NCBI RefSeq assembly: GCF_000158915.1
Contig: NZ_GG657754.1
Coordinates: forward strand, 6,122,923 to 6,158,993
Source: Streptomyces himastatinicus ATCC 53653
GTDB lineage: Bacteria > Actinomycetota > Actinomycetes > Streptomycetales > Streptomycetaceae
Reading direction: 5' to 3'
DNA: 36,071 nucleotides
Shown in pieces: positions 22,399-29,939 of the stretch. Numbering within the stretch: position 1 is the first letter of the stretch; every line of letters starts with the position of its first letter. Both the position numbers and the translations under genes were made by a program. Under the pieces are notes generated by a model that searched no databases, had not been told where the DNA came from, and saw only the letters and a program-made list of their open reading frames with translations.

Positions 22399-23640
22399 CT
22401 ACACAACGGCGAGGTGGTCGGCGGCGCCCCCGCGCCATTCGATGAGGAACAGGGTCGCGTCGTCGCTGGTGAGCCCGCCCCGTTCCGCCATCAGTGCCTG
22501 GGAGAGCCAGCGCACCTCGGCGCGTACCCCGCTCGCCTGGCCCGTCATGCGATTGACGCAGCGGATGAGCTGTTCCTCGCCGAACGGCTCCTGTCCGGAA
22601 ACGTGTTCCTCGATGACGCCGTCCGTGTAGCACAGCAGCCGGTCGCCGCGCTGGAGCTGGTGCTCGTTCATCCGGGGCTGCTCGCCGCCGAAGCCGACCG
22701 GCAGGGTCGTCGGGCCCTCCAGGGGGTGGAGCACCCGGCCGTCGCGGATCAGCAGCGGTGCCGGGTGGCCCGCGTTGACCCACTGCAAGTGGCCCGTTGT
22801 GGTGTCCAGGCGCATCATCTGCGCGGTGACGAAGCGATCGGGACCGAACTGCTCGTCGATGGCCCGGTCCATGAATGCGTAGATCTCGACCAGGTCGACG
22901 TCGGCGCGCCTGGCGTGGCGGTAGGTGCCGATGGCGATGGTGGCCATCGCGGCGGCCCCGAGATCGTGGCCCATCGCATCGATCACGGCCACGTGCAGGA
23001 CGTTTTCGTTGAGGGCATAGTCGAAGCTGTCGCCGGCGATGCGGTAGGCGGGTTCGAGCATCCCGGCCAACGCGACCTGCGGAACGGCCATGGACAGTGG
23101 CGGCAGCAGGGACCACTGGATCTCGGCGGCCACGCTCATCGGTTCGCGGCGCCGGGCCTGGAAGAACTGGTCGGTGTAGGTGTGCTTGGTGACCACCATG
23201 TCGGCGACCAGGCCGGCCAGCCTGCGCAGCAGTCGGCGGTCGTCGTCATCGACGGTGTCCATGGTGACGGCCATCACCCCGACCTGGTCGCTGCCGTCCA
23301 GCAACGGCAGGTACATCCGGACGCCGCCGTCGTCCTGCGTGACCTCGACGGTAGCCGCCGTCAGGAACGCCGTTCCGGCGTGGGAGTCGCTGATCAGCTC
23401 GGGCTCGGCGACCACCAGCCGTCGGCCCGACAGCGGAGCGAGCACCACCTGCGCGTAGTCCTGGAGGAGGATCGAGACGTCACGGCCACCGACCCTGGCC
23501 ACCTCTTCCGCGATCAGCGGAGCGATCAGCTGCGGCGGCATCTCGTGGGCCCGGTCCAGCAGCACCCCCAGCAGTCGCTCACCGAACCCCTCCGACCGGT
23601 CCACCATGCCCCTGCCGGGCTTGCGCTCACCTTCAGCCAT
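22399..23640 (-). CDS. GAF-SpoIIE (PP2C-type) protein phosphatase
   Basis: A 413-aa serine/threonine phosphatase of the SpoIIE/RsbU type that usually dephosphorylates an anti-sigma-antagonist. Residues about 20-160 look like a GAF sensor domain (SILLQDYAQVVLAPLSGRRL, MYLPLLDGSDQVGVMAV). The phosphatase domain begins at IQWSLLPPL and keeps the metal-binding acids: GDSFDY, IDAMGHD, YTDGVIE and DDATLFLIEW. There is no transmembrane segment, so it is cytoplasmic. No anti-sigma or antagonist gene is adjacent. The start is ATG 23640. Confidence 0.9.
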   Translation of the reverse strand: MAEGERKPGRGMVDRSEGFGERLLGVLLDRAHEMPPQLIAPLIAEEVARVGGRDVSILLQDYAQVVLAPLSGRRLVVAEPELISDSHAGTAFLTAATVEVTQDDGGVRMYLPLLDGSDQVGVMAVTMDTVDDDDRRLLRRLAGLVADMVVTKHTYTDQFFQARRREPMSVAAEIQWSLLPPLSMAVPQVALAGMLEPAYRIAGDSFDYALNENVLHVAVIDAMGHDLGAAAMATIAIGTYRHARRADVDLVEIYAFMDRAIDEQFGPDRFVTAQMMRLDTTTGHLQWVNAGHPAPLLIRDGRVLHPLEGPTTLPVGFGGEQPRMNEHQLQRGDRLLCYTDGVIEEHVSGQEPFGEEQLIRCVNRMTGQASGVRAEVRWLSQALMAERGGLTSDDATLFLIEWRGGAADHLAVV

Positions 23641-23716
23641 AACCGCAGGGTGCCGCAGCCGCCTGGCGCGGCCAGTCGATTACGCCAACGGCGGCCATGT
23701 CACGCCCGTGCACCCG

Positions 23717-23811
23717 CTCCCTTGACGGCCGCGGCCGAGCAGGCCCTCGCCCTGCTCGGCGGCCCGCTGCGCGAGGGCTACACGGAACGAAGTCGGCCTC
23801 CTCGCCCCTGA
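23717..23811 (+). pseudogene. 3' fragment of a nucleotidyltransferase gene
   Basis: The last 30 or so codons of a gene whose complete copy lies at 28631-29365. The reading LTAAAEQALALLGGPLREG ending in TERSRPPRP matches the intact gene end (with few changes) to its stop codon. No start codon or upstream part exists here, because the preceding sequence belongs to the phosphatase promoter. It marks the left boundary of the duplicated unit. Confidence 0.85.
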
Positions 23812-23876
23812 GCGCGCGGGCCTGCCTTCGGAAGGATCGCTGGACCCCTCTTGCGGGTTCTATGCCGCACCCCATA

Positions 23877-23894
23877 AGTTACCGACAGGTAGCT
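23877..23894. promoter_or_regulatory. TetR operator and promoter of the TetR-hydratase-thioesterase operon
   Basis: AGTTACCGACAGGTAGCT has TACC/GGTA arms and outer AG/CT symmetry, a typical TetR operator, ending 16 nt before the TetR start. It overlaps the -10-like CATAAG (23873-23878), which lies 16 nt after TTGCGG (23851-23856). Binding there would shut the operon off. Confidence 0.55.
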
Positions 23895-23910
23895 CGGAAG
23901 GTGGTGAGCG

Positions 23911-24516
23911 GTGAGTCCGCGCAGGAGTGACAGCCGTGACCGGATGGTCCAAAGCGCTGCTGCCCTGCTGCGCGAGTACGGCGCGAGCGCGACCAGCATC
24001 GACCGGGTGCTCGCCCACAGCGGGGCCCCGCGCGGCTCGGTGTATCACCACTTTCCCGGCGGGCGGACGCAGCTCATCGACGAGGCGGTGGCGCTGGCGG
24101 GCGACGTCATCGCGGGGCTGATCGACGCCGCCACACGGGCCGACGATCCGGTGCGGGCCGTCGACGCGTTCTTCGCGCTGTGGCGCGACCGGCTGGTGGA
24201 GAGCGGCTTCCGGGCGGGCTGCCCGATCGTGGCGGTCGCCGTGGAGACCAACGACGACGCACCTCAGCTGGCCCGCTCCGCCGCCGCCGTCTTCGCCCGC
24301 TGGCGGGAGGCCCTCGCCGAACTGCTCGTACGGCACGGCCTGACCGAGGAACGCGGCCGGAGGCTCGGCGCCTTCATCATCGCGGCGGTCGAAGGCGCGG
24401 TGATCATGTGCCGGGCCGAACGGAGCACCGCTCCGCTGGAAGCTGCCGCCGTCGAGATCCACGACCTGCTGCTCAACGCCCTGCACCAACGGCCTGAGGC
24501 CGAACCCCGGCCCTGA
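23911..24516 (+). CDS. TetR-family regulator (LmrA/YxaF type)
   Basis: A 201-aa repressor. The helix-turn-helix covers about residues 10-55: MVQSAAALLREYGASATSID, then RVLAHSGAPRGSVYHHFPGG. The C-terminal ligand domain begins near ALAGDVIAGLIDAA and contains CPIVAVAVE and FARWREALAELLVRHGL, as in the YxaF/LmrA-like group. GTG 23911 places it just after the palindrome at 23877-23894. The enoyl-CoA hydratase gene begins ten bases after its stop, so regulator, hydratase and thioesterase form one operon. A 128-nt piece of this gene is duplicated at 29391-29518. Confidence 0.9.
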   Translation: MSPRRSDSRDRMVQSAAALLREYGASATSIDRVLAHSGAPRGSVYHHFPGGRTQLIDEAVALAGDVIAGLIDAATRADDPVRAVDAFFALWRDRLVESGFRAGCPIVAVAVETNDDAPQLARSAAAVFARWREALAELLVRHGLTEERGRRLGAFIIAAVEGAVIMCRAERSTAPLEAAAVEIHDLLLNALHQRPEAEPRP

Positions 24517-24526
24517 AGGAGTCGTC

Positions 24527-25198
24527 ATGCCCTCGCTCGACCGTCAGGAGAACGTCTTCGTCCTCGATCTGGGAGACGGCGAGAACCGCTTCCACCCCGA
24601 CTGGCTCGCCGCCGTCGGCTCCGCGCTCGACGAGGTGGAGAAGGCGGAAGGCCCCCGCGCGCTGGTCACCGCCGCCACGGGCAAGTTCTACTCCAACGGG
24701 CTCGACCTGGACTGGCTGTTCGCCCACGCCGACCAGCACCAGGACTACGTCGTCTCCGTCCACGAGCTGTTCGCGCGGCTGCTGTCGCTGCCGGTCATCA
24801 CGGTGGCCGCGCTCCAGGGCCACACGTTCGCCGCGGGCGCGATGTTCTCCCTGGCCCACGACTTCCGCGTCATGCGCGCCGACCGCGGCTTCTGGTGCCT
24901 GCCCGAAGCGGACATCAACATCCCCTTCACCCCCGGCATGTCCGCCCTCATCCAGTCCCGGCTGACACCGCAGACCGCGCACGAGGCCATGGTCACCGCC
25001 CGCCGCTACGGCGGGTCCGACGCCGCGGCCGTCGGCATCGTCGACCAAGCGGTCGCCGAGGACGCCGTGCGCTCCACCGCCATCGAGCTCGCCCAGGCCC
25101 AGGTGAACAAGGTCGGCGACACCCTCGGCACCATCAAGGCCCGCATGTACGCCCCGACCCTGGCCACCCTGCGCGACACCACCAACCCGCTCGGCTGA
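24527..25198 (+). CDS. Enoyl-CoA hydratase/isomerase-family protein
   Basis: A 223-aa crotonase-fold enzyme. The oxyanion-hole segments are visible as ALVTAATGKFYSNGLDLDW and VAALQGHTFAAGAMFSLAHD. The motif order and short length resemble peroxisomal-type delta3,delta2-enoyl-CoA isomerases, so double-bond isomerisation of acyl-CoA is a good guess; hydratase activity is the alternative. Usual catalytic Glu positions are not obvious. It follows the TetR gene by ten bases and precedes a PaaI thioesterase by 50 nt, pointing to degradation or detoxification of a carboxylic acid through CoA esters. Confidence 0.88.
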   Translation: MPSLDRQENVFVLDLGDGENRFHPDWLAAVGSALDEVEKAEGPRALVTAATGKFYSNGLDLDWLFAHADQHQDYVVSVHELFARLLSLPVITVAALQGHTFAAGAMFSLAHDFRVMRADRGFWCLPEADINIPFTPGMSALIQSRLTPQTAHEAMVTARRYGGSDAAAVGIVDQAVAEDAVRSTAIELAQAQVNKVGDTLGTIKARMYAPTLATLRDTTNPLG

Positions 25199-25248
25199 CC
25201 AGTACCGCACCGATGCCCGCGCACCCGGCACCACCAAGGAGAACGACC

Positions 25249-25692
25249 ATGACCACCACCGACCTCGCAGCCATGACCGGCCTGGAACTGATGCGCTGGG
25301 TGCAGACCGAACGCCCCACCGACATCCCGTCCATCGGCCGCCTGCTCGGCATGCGCTTCGACGAGGTCGAGCACGGCCGCATGGTCATCTCCCTCGACAC
25401 CCGCCCCGACTTCGCCAACCCCCTGGGCACCGTCCACGGCGGCATCGCCGCCACCCTCCTCGACTCCGCCATGGCGTGTGCCGTCCACACCACCCTCCCC
25501 GCCGGCGCGAGCTACACGACCCTCGAACTCAAGGTCAACTACATCCGCGCCGCCCGCACCGACGGACAGACGCTCACCGCCGAAGGCACCGTCATCCACG
25601 CGGGCCGCCGCACCGCAACCGCCGAGGGCAAGGTGCTGGACGACCAGGGCAACCTGATCGCCCACGCCACCACCACGTGCATGATCCTTTAG
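25249..25692 (+). CDS. PaaI-type hotdog acyl-CoA thioesterase
   Basis: A 147-aa hotdog-fold thioesterase that hydrolyses acyl- or aryl-CoA esters. The active-site motif is [19 protein letters not shown] (HGG plus the later Asp), followed by the strand [18 protein letters not shown] and [20 protein letters not shown] 25249 has AAGGAGA about eight bases upstream. Its substrate probably comes from the neighbouring crotonase-family enzyme. A second, shortened copy at 29539-29927 lacks the [13 protein letters not shown] strand, a piece that forms part of the hotdog sheet. Confidence 0.92.
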   Translation: MTTTDLAAMTGLELMRWVQTERPTDIPSIGRLLGMRFDEVEHGRMVISLDTRPDFANPLGTVHGGIAATLLDSAMACAVHTTLPAGASYTTLELKVNYIRAARTDGQTLTAEGTVIHAGRRTATAEGKVLDDQGNLIAHATTTCMIL

Positions 25693-25704
25693 GCCCCCTC
25701 CGCG

Positions 25705-25931
25705 TCAGCCGAGGTGGGGGCGGTCGCGGTGGCCGAGGAAGTGGCGGAGCCGCAGCCCGGCAGCGAGTCCGTCATCTCCATGCCCCCGCCGGGCAGGGCC
25801 CACAACCCGTTGTCCCGGCGGCGCTGGAGCAGGACGCGGCCTTCGTCGTCGGCGACGACGGCGGACGCGGCGACGACCAGGCTGTTCGGCTCGGGGGCGT
25901 CCGGGTCGTCGTAGTACTCGGTCCGGGGCAT
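25705..25931 (-). pseudogene. NUDIX hydrolase with an internal deletion
   Basis: The first about 50 codons are a normal NUDIX start: [20 protein letters not shown] and [20 protein letters not shown]. Then, right after MTDSLPG, the NUDIX box (GX5EX7REUXEEXGU) is missing, and in a different frame the text continues [16 protein letters not shown] and stop, which resembles the C-terminal end of Streptomyces NUDIX proteins. So the catalytic middle has been deleted out of frame, and the 3' end lies 12 nt from the end of the duplicated copy A. The ATG at 25931 follows the XRE gene stop by three bases, so both were one operon. Confidence 0.75.
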
Positions 25932-25934
25932 GGC

Positions 25935-27266
25935 TCACTGGGCTTCAAGGGGCGGTTGCGCACCGCCTGCGGAGATGTGGGTCACGTGTTCGCGGAAGTC
26001 CCGGGACAGCGACTCATGAGGGTATCGCCGCTCCAGTTCGTCGGTGAGTTCTCCGGCGACCATCAGCAGCGACGGAAGGGACTTCCGCGAAGTCTCCAGC
26101 GCGCGGCCCCCGATCGAGACGGCCTCCTCCAGCTCACCGGAGCGGGCGGCGGTCACACCGAGCGTGAGGCGGGCCTCCGCGACGCGCATGGGGGAGATCT
26201 CGGTGCCGTCCGGGGCGGTGCCCAGCCGGACGACCTCCTGCGCGTGAGTGGCCGCGCGCTCGTCGTCGCCGAGCAGGCGGTAGGCGTCCATCTCGTAGAA
26301 GTCCCACTTGTCGGGGTCGATGACGAAGTGGTGCTCGCGGTGTTCCGGCCGGGGCAGCCGCTCCAGGCGGGCACGGCCCGCGTCGAGCGTGGCACGGACC
26401 TGCCGCGCGTCCCCCATCCGGGCGTACGCCTTGGCGCTCTGGGCGTAGAGCTGTACGCCGATGCTGTGCGTCGAGTCGGAACGGTGCCCTGCGCTCACAC
26501 AGTCGATCACGTCCGCGTACCGCCCCTGGGTCAGGGCGAACCATGCGCCGAGTTCCCACGACCACGCCATGATCTCGCCGTGCCCGGCCTCCTGCCCGAT
26601 GCGCAGCGCCGCGGCGCGGCTCAGCTCCGCGGCCTGGCGTTGCCCCATGTCGTATTCGAGGCAGCCGCCGAGGAGGAACAACCAGCCTGTGGAGACGAGG
26701 AGTTCGCGGTGCTGGGCCAGGGTGGTGCGACCCTGGAGCATGTCGGTGACGTGGCGGATGCCCGCCCGTGTCTGGTGGTGGAGTTGATCGGCGGGTGTGA
26801 ACGGATAGGCGCGGCACAGCTGGTCGATCGCCTCCGCGATCATTTCCAGGTCGGCCGGTCCCACATCGGTGGCGTGCGTGCGGCGTGCCAATTCTGCGAC
26901 CTCCCACAGCGCGGGCTCTGGGCCCAGCATGCCCGAGGCGTCGGGGTGCCTCAACGCCGGAGCAGCGGCGCTCGGCGCGGGGGACACCTCCCAGGAGCGA
27001 GCCGCCAGTCCGATCATCGCGCCGGGAATGCGCAAGGCGTCCGCGATCTCCTCGATTTTGGCCAGGGAGGTAATGCGCGCATTGCCGCGGGCAACCGTCC
27101 CCACGCGTTCGGACTTGATGCCGCACGCCTCGCCGATCTGGTTGTAGCTGATGCCGCCCCACTTTCGGGCGAGCCGAAACACCGTGCCGAAGTCCCGTTC
27201 GGCGAGTGCGCTCCGCACGTCGTCGCGTTCGAGTACGCGGGGCGGTAATGCGGTGGGTGGCGTCAC
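25935..27266 (-). CDS. XRE-family regulator with TPR-like repeats
   Basis: A 443-aa regulator. An HTH_3/XRE domain lies at about residues 30-85 (FRLARKWGGISYNQIGEACG, then RVGTVARGNARITSLAKIEE). The remaining 340 residues are helical repeats of TPR type, for example AELSRAAALRIGQEAGHGEI and ARQVRATLDAGRARLERLP, suggesting peptide or partner binding. GTG 27266 has GAGGAG ahead. Downstream in the same direction is the NUDIX remnant. Divergent from it are three overlapping small genes. Streptomyces carries many such XRE/TPR genes paired with small proteins; the target here is unknown. Confidence 0.88.
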   Translation of the reverse strand: MTPPTALPPRVLERDDVRSALAERDFGTVFRLARKWGGISYNQIGEACGIKSERVGTVARGNARITSLAKIEEIADALRIPGAMIGLAARSWEVSPAPSAAAPALRHPDASGMLGPEPALWEVAELARRTHATDVGPADLEMIAEAIDQLCRAYPFTPADQLHHQTRAGIRHVTDMLQGRTTLAQHRELLVSTGWLFLLGGCLEYDMGQRQAAELSRAAALRIGQEAGHGEIMAWSWELGAWFALTQGRYADVIDCVSAGHRSDSTHSIGVQLYAQSAKAYARMGDARQVRATLDAGRARLERLPRPEHREHHFVIDPDKWDFYEMDAYRLLGDDERAATHAQEVVRLGTAPDGTEISPMRVAEARLTLGVTAARSGELEEAVSIGGRALETSRKSLPSLLMVAGELTDELERRYPHESLSRDFREHVTHISAGGAQPPLEAQ

Positions 27267-27382
27267 GTGATGCTCTCCTCCCGCCCACGGTGGGTCTACC
27301 CATCATGGGCTGACGCCCGGCCGTATGAACGGTGACGCTTGCAGGTCAAGAGGAACCCCGCGACCGGCAAGAGGAGGCCATT

Positions 27383-27544
27383 GTGCGGAAGATGACCGCT
27401 CGGTCCATGGAATGGCTGTTACGGCTGATGCTGCCCGCCAAGAAGGGCGGGCCGATTGCAAACGTGCAGAGCGGATCGGCAGAGGAGCCTCGCCCCCGCG
27501 TCGTCCTGCTGTGTCCGCCGCACGGCGTGGTGGTGATCAGGTGA
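27383..27544 (+). CDS. Small conserved-looking protein, first of a coupled trio
   Basis: A 53-aa protein. A strong ribosome-binding site AGGAGG sits five bases before GTG 27383. The N-terminus VRKMTARSMEWLLRLMLPAK is basic and amphipathic with the phrase WLLRLMLPAKKG, and the rest is polar, ending in VVLLCPPHGVVVIR. Its stop overlaps the next start (GTGA), so all three small genes are coupled. It lies divergent from the XRE regulator. Function unknown. Confidence 0.62.
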   Translation: MRKMTARSMEWLLRLMLPAKKGGPIANVQSGSAEEPRPRVVLLCPPHGVVVIR

Positions 27545-27828
27545 GCGTGCGGCCCCGGCTGTTGCCCTGGCCGGGGACGGAGGGGAAGCGGTGCTACCTC
27601 GTGGCGGACGAGGACGGTGATGGTCCGCTGTCGCGGCTTGCCGATGAGATGGAGGCCATGCAGCTCAAGGCGGGGTCCGAACTCCTGGGGCATGTGGGCG
27701 CGATGGTCGACGATCGGCGGGTGGGCGTCCGGGAGCTGCGGTTCCTGGTCAAGTGCCTGTGTGAGGCGCTGCGTGATGCGCTACGGGTCGCCGAGAGCCG
27801 GGGCGGGCGGCTGGGGGTGGGCGAATGA
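27541..27828 (+). CDS. Small protein, second of the coupled trio
   Basis: A 95-aa, mostly helical protein. It opens with VSVRPRLLPWPGTEGKRCYL and a strand, then a helical part with AGSELLGHVGAMVDDRRVGV and a Leu/Cys-rich segment FLVKCLCEALRDALRVAE. GTG 27541 overlaps the previous stop by 4 nt and its own stop overlaps the next ATG (ATGA). No known domain was recognised. Coupling to its neighbours suggests they act together with the XRE-TPR regulator. Confidence 0.72.
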   Translation: MSVRPRLLPWPGTEGKRCYLVADEDGDGPLSRLADEMEAMQLKAGSELLGHVGAMVDDRRVGVRELRFLVKCLCEALRDALRVAESRGGRLGVGE

Positions 27829-28058
27829 GCGCCGCCGAGGATGAGGTGCGCGTCGGGCCCGTACCGGGGCGCGGTCTGCGCCGTGGCCGGGACGGGCGCT
27901 TTGAGTTGCCGCTTCGGGTCGTCCGTCCCGGGCAGGCCGCTCCCGTCATGCTGGTGCTGACGACGCTGGAGGCGGAGCAGTTGCACCCGGCTCTGTGTTA
28001 CGCGCTCGATGGTCAGCCGGTGCCCGCGGATGCGCCGGGGTGCCGGGAGCGGTGGTGA
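27825..28058 (+). CDS. Small protein, third of the coupled trio
   Basis: A 77-aa protein beginning MSAAEDEVRVGPVPGRGLRR, followed by beta-like segments (FELPLRVVRPGQAAPVMLVL) and a helix LTTLEAEQLHPALCYAL. No known domain was recognised. ATG 27825 overlaps the previous stop. A double hairpin at 28068-28112 follows directly and ends the unit. Confidence 0.72.
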   Translation: MSAAEDEVRVGPVPGRGLRRGRDGRFELPLRVVRPGQAAPVMLVLTTLEAEQLHPALCYALDGQPVPADAPGCRERW

Positions 28059-28067
28059 AACGAGCCT

Positions 28068-28112
28068 CCTCGCCCACGAGTGTGTGGGCGAGGTAGGCAC
28101 CCTCGGGGTGCC
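28068..28112 (+). terminator. Two tandem hairpins ending the small-gene trio
   Basis: CCTCGCCCAC (28068-28077) pairs with GTGGGCGAGG (28084-28093) around a six-base loop, and GGCACCC (28096-28102) pairs with GGGTGCC (28106-28112) around TCG. The first begins ten bases after the last stop codon of the trio. Confidence 0.75.
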
Positions 28113-28145
28113 TTGGCCGGGCAGGGCGTTGCGTACAGTCCCTCC

Positions 28146-28634
28146 ATGCCCGAGTTAGAGCTGCTCCGCCCGGACCACGCGCCCGCGCTCCTCGCGTTCG
28201 AGCGGGAGAACCGCGCCTACTTCGCCGCGTCCATCCCCGACCGGGGTGACGACTACTTTCACCGCTTCGACGAGCGCCACCGCGCCCTGCTCGCCGAGCA
28301 GGAGGCAGGTCTCTGCTACTTCCACCTGCTGGTCGGCACGGAAGGCGAGGTGCTGGGGCGGGTCAACCTCGTGGACGTGGCCGACGGTTGCGCCGAACTC
28401 GGCTACCGGATCGCCGAGCGCGCCGCGGGCCAGGGACTGGCCACCGGAGCCGTACGGACGATGTGCGACCTGGCCGCCGACAGGTACGGGCTGACCGTGT
28501 TGCGAGCCGAGACCACCCTCGACAACGCGGCCTCACGAACGGTGCTCGCCCGCACCGGGTTCACCGTCGTCGGCGAGACGGAGCTCGACGGTCGCCCCGG
28601 CCTGTCGTATCGGCGAGAGATCGCGCGCCCATGA
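28146..28634 (+). CDS. GNAT-family acetyltransferase (RimJ/RimL-like)
   Basis: A 162-aa N-acetyltransferase that moves acetyl from acetyl-CoA to an amine. Strand 4 and the CoA-binding loop are seen in AELGYRIAERAAGQGLATGA (the Q/R-x-x-G-x-G/A type motif A), and the late segment LDNAASRTVLARTGFTVVGE is typical of RimJ/RimL-like enzymes acting on protein N-termini or small amines. Its TGA overlaps the next ATG (ATGA), so it is translated with the nucleotidyltransferase-like gene. The pair looks like a resistance-type or modification cassette; the acceptor is unknown. Confidence 0.9.
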   Translation: MPELELLRPDHAPALLAFERENRAYFAASIPDRGDDYFHRFDERHRALLAEQEAGLCYFHLLVGTEGEVLGRVNLVDVADGCAELGYRIAERAAGQGLATGAVRTMCDLAADRYGLTVLRAETTLDNAASRTVLARTGFTVVGETELDGRPGLSYRREIARP

Positions 28635-29365
28635 AGGGGCAAGCAGACCCGGCGGCGCAGGCGCTGCGGCTGGTCATGAGCCGCTGTCCGGACGCCCTGG
28701 GTGCCATCCTCGGCGGTTCGGCCGCCCAAGGCCGGGCGACTCCGGCCAGCGATCTGGACGTGGCGGTCCTGCTCCCGGACTCGGACAGCAGTCGCCGTGA
28801 GGTCGTACGCCACGACGGGCGCCTGGCCGAGCTGTTCCTGCACACCCTCGCGGATCTTCCGGAGATCTTCGAAGGGGACAGAGCCCGCCGCCGGGGCACG
28901 GTCCTCTTCATCTATGACCAGGGCCTGCCCCTGATGGACTCCCACGGCCATCTGGCCCATGCCCGCGCCCGGGCCCGGGCGGCCCTCGCGGCCGGGCCGC
29001 CACCGCTCACCCCGGCCGAGCGGGAACGCGGCCGCTACCTCCTCACCTGCTTCATGGACGACCTGCTCGACACCTCGCCGGCCGACAGATACGAACAGCT
29101 CTCCCTCGCCGACGCCACCCTGCGCGAGGCCGCACATCTGCTCACCGACCACCACACCGCGTGGACGGGCATCGGCAAATGGCTCCCCCGCAGACTGCTC
29201 GGCGCCGACCCGGCGCGGGGCGGCGCCCTGCTGTACGGCCACCGCACCGTGGCCGAAGACGGCGACCCCGCCCCCTTGGCGGCCGCGGCCGAGCAGGTGC
29301 TCGCCCTGCTCGGCGGGCCACTGCGCGAGGGATACACAGAACGAAGTCGGCCTCCTGGCCCCTGA
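28631..29365 (+). CDS. Nucleotidyltransferase-fold protein (aminoglycoside-nucleotidyltransferase-like)
   Basis: A 244-aa protein with the nucleotidyltransferase signature GGSAAQGRATPASDLDVAVLL: GS followed by the D-x-D pair that binds Mg-NTP. The remainder contains a helical region with RYLLTCFMDDLLDTSPADRY and HLLTDHHTAWTGIGKWLPRR, resembling the MNT/HEPN-like or ANT group. It could adenylylate a small molecule or a protein. ATG 28631 overlaps the GNAT stop codon. The last 30 codons are also present as a stray fragment at 23717-23811. Confidence 0.8.
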   Translation: MKGQADPAAQALRLVMSRCPDALGAILGGSAAQGRATPASDLDVAVLLPDSDSSRREVVRHDGRLAELFLHTLADLPEIFEGDRARRRGTVLFIYDQGLPLMDSHGHLAHARARARAALAAGPPPLTPAERERGRYLLTCFMDDLLDTSPADRYEQLSLADATLREAAHLLTDHHTAWTGIGKWLPRRLLGADPARGGALLYGHRTVAEDGDPAPLAAAAEQVLALLGGPLREGYTERSRPPGP

Positions 29366-29927
29366 GCGCGCGGGCCTGCCTTCGGAATTCGCCGTGGAGA
29401 CCAACGACGACGCACCTCAGTTGGCCCGCTCCGCCGCCGCTGTCTTCGCCCGCTGGCGGGAGGCCCTCGCCGAACTGCTCGTCCGGCACGGCCTGACCGA
29501 GGAGCGCAGCCGGAGGCTGGACGCCGTGCGCTCCACCGTCGCAGCCATGACCGGCCTGGAACTGATGCGCTGGGTGCGGACCGAACGCCCCACCGACATC
29601 CCGTCCATCGGCCGCCTGCTCGGCATGCGCTTCGACGAGGTCGAGCACGGACGCATCGTCATCTCCCTCGACACCCGCCCCGACTTCGCCAACCCCCTCG
29701 GCACCGTCCACGGCGGCATCGCCGCCACCCTCCTCGACTCCGCCATGGTCTGTGCCGTCCACACGACCCTCCCCGCCGGCGCGAGCTACACGACCCTCGG
29801 CCAGACGCTCACCGCCGAAGGCACCGTCATCCACGCGGGCCGCCGCACCGCGACCGCCGAGGGCAAGGTGCTGGACGACCAGGGCAACCTGATCGCCCAC
29901 GCCACCACCACGTGCATGATCCTTTAG
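29271..29927 (+). repeat. Duplicated unit, shortened patchwork copy B
   Basis: Blocks 29271-29387, 29391-29518, 29519-29538, 29539-29799 and 29800-29927 correspond in order to pieces of copy A at 23717-25692. The junctions skip 404, 694, 185 and 39 nt of copy A. The first block is the genuine 3' end of the intact nucleotidyltransferase gene. Confidence 0.85.
29391..29927 (+). pseudogene. Chimeric remnant: TetR piece fused in frame to a thioesterase
   Basis: Reading in one open frame, it starts with a piece of the TetR ligand domain (VETNDDAPQLARSAAAVFAR, FARWREALAELLVRHGL), then seven codons from the enoyl-CoA hydratase gene (DAVRST), then nearly the whole PaaI thioesterase beginning at its codon 6. 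The thioesterase part lacks 13 residues after YTTL ([13 protein letters not shown]) relative to the intact copy. The HGG motif remains. GTG at 29394 or ATG at 29547 could start translation. Without the lost strand, a folded active hotdog enzyme is unlikely, so I call it a pseudogene. In-frame joins at all junctions are notable. Confidence 0.75.
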
Positions 29928-29939
29928 AGGCCAGGACGC

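Larger units (their letters stand above)
23717..25692 (+). repeat. Duplicated unit, long copy A
   Basis: Blocks 23717-23833, 24238-24365, 25060-25079, 25265-25525 and 25565-25692 recur in the same order and orientation in copy B at 29271-29927. The intervening 404, 694, 185 and 39 nt are absent from copy B. Identity is high by eye (isolated single-base differences). Confidence 0.85.

Noticed and set aside
25689..25931. An intact 80-aa NUDIX-like gene.
   Set aside because: The catalytic NUDIX box is missing and the C-terminal family ending is in another frame, so it is a remnant.
28959..29927. A 322-codon frame covering the end of the nucleotidyltransferase region and the chimera.
   Set aside because: Its first part is an out-of-frame shadow of the nucleotidyltransferase gene; only the part from about 29391 matches real proteins.
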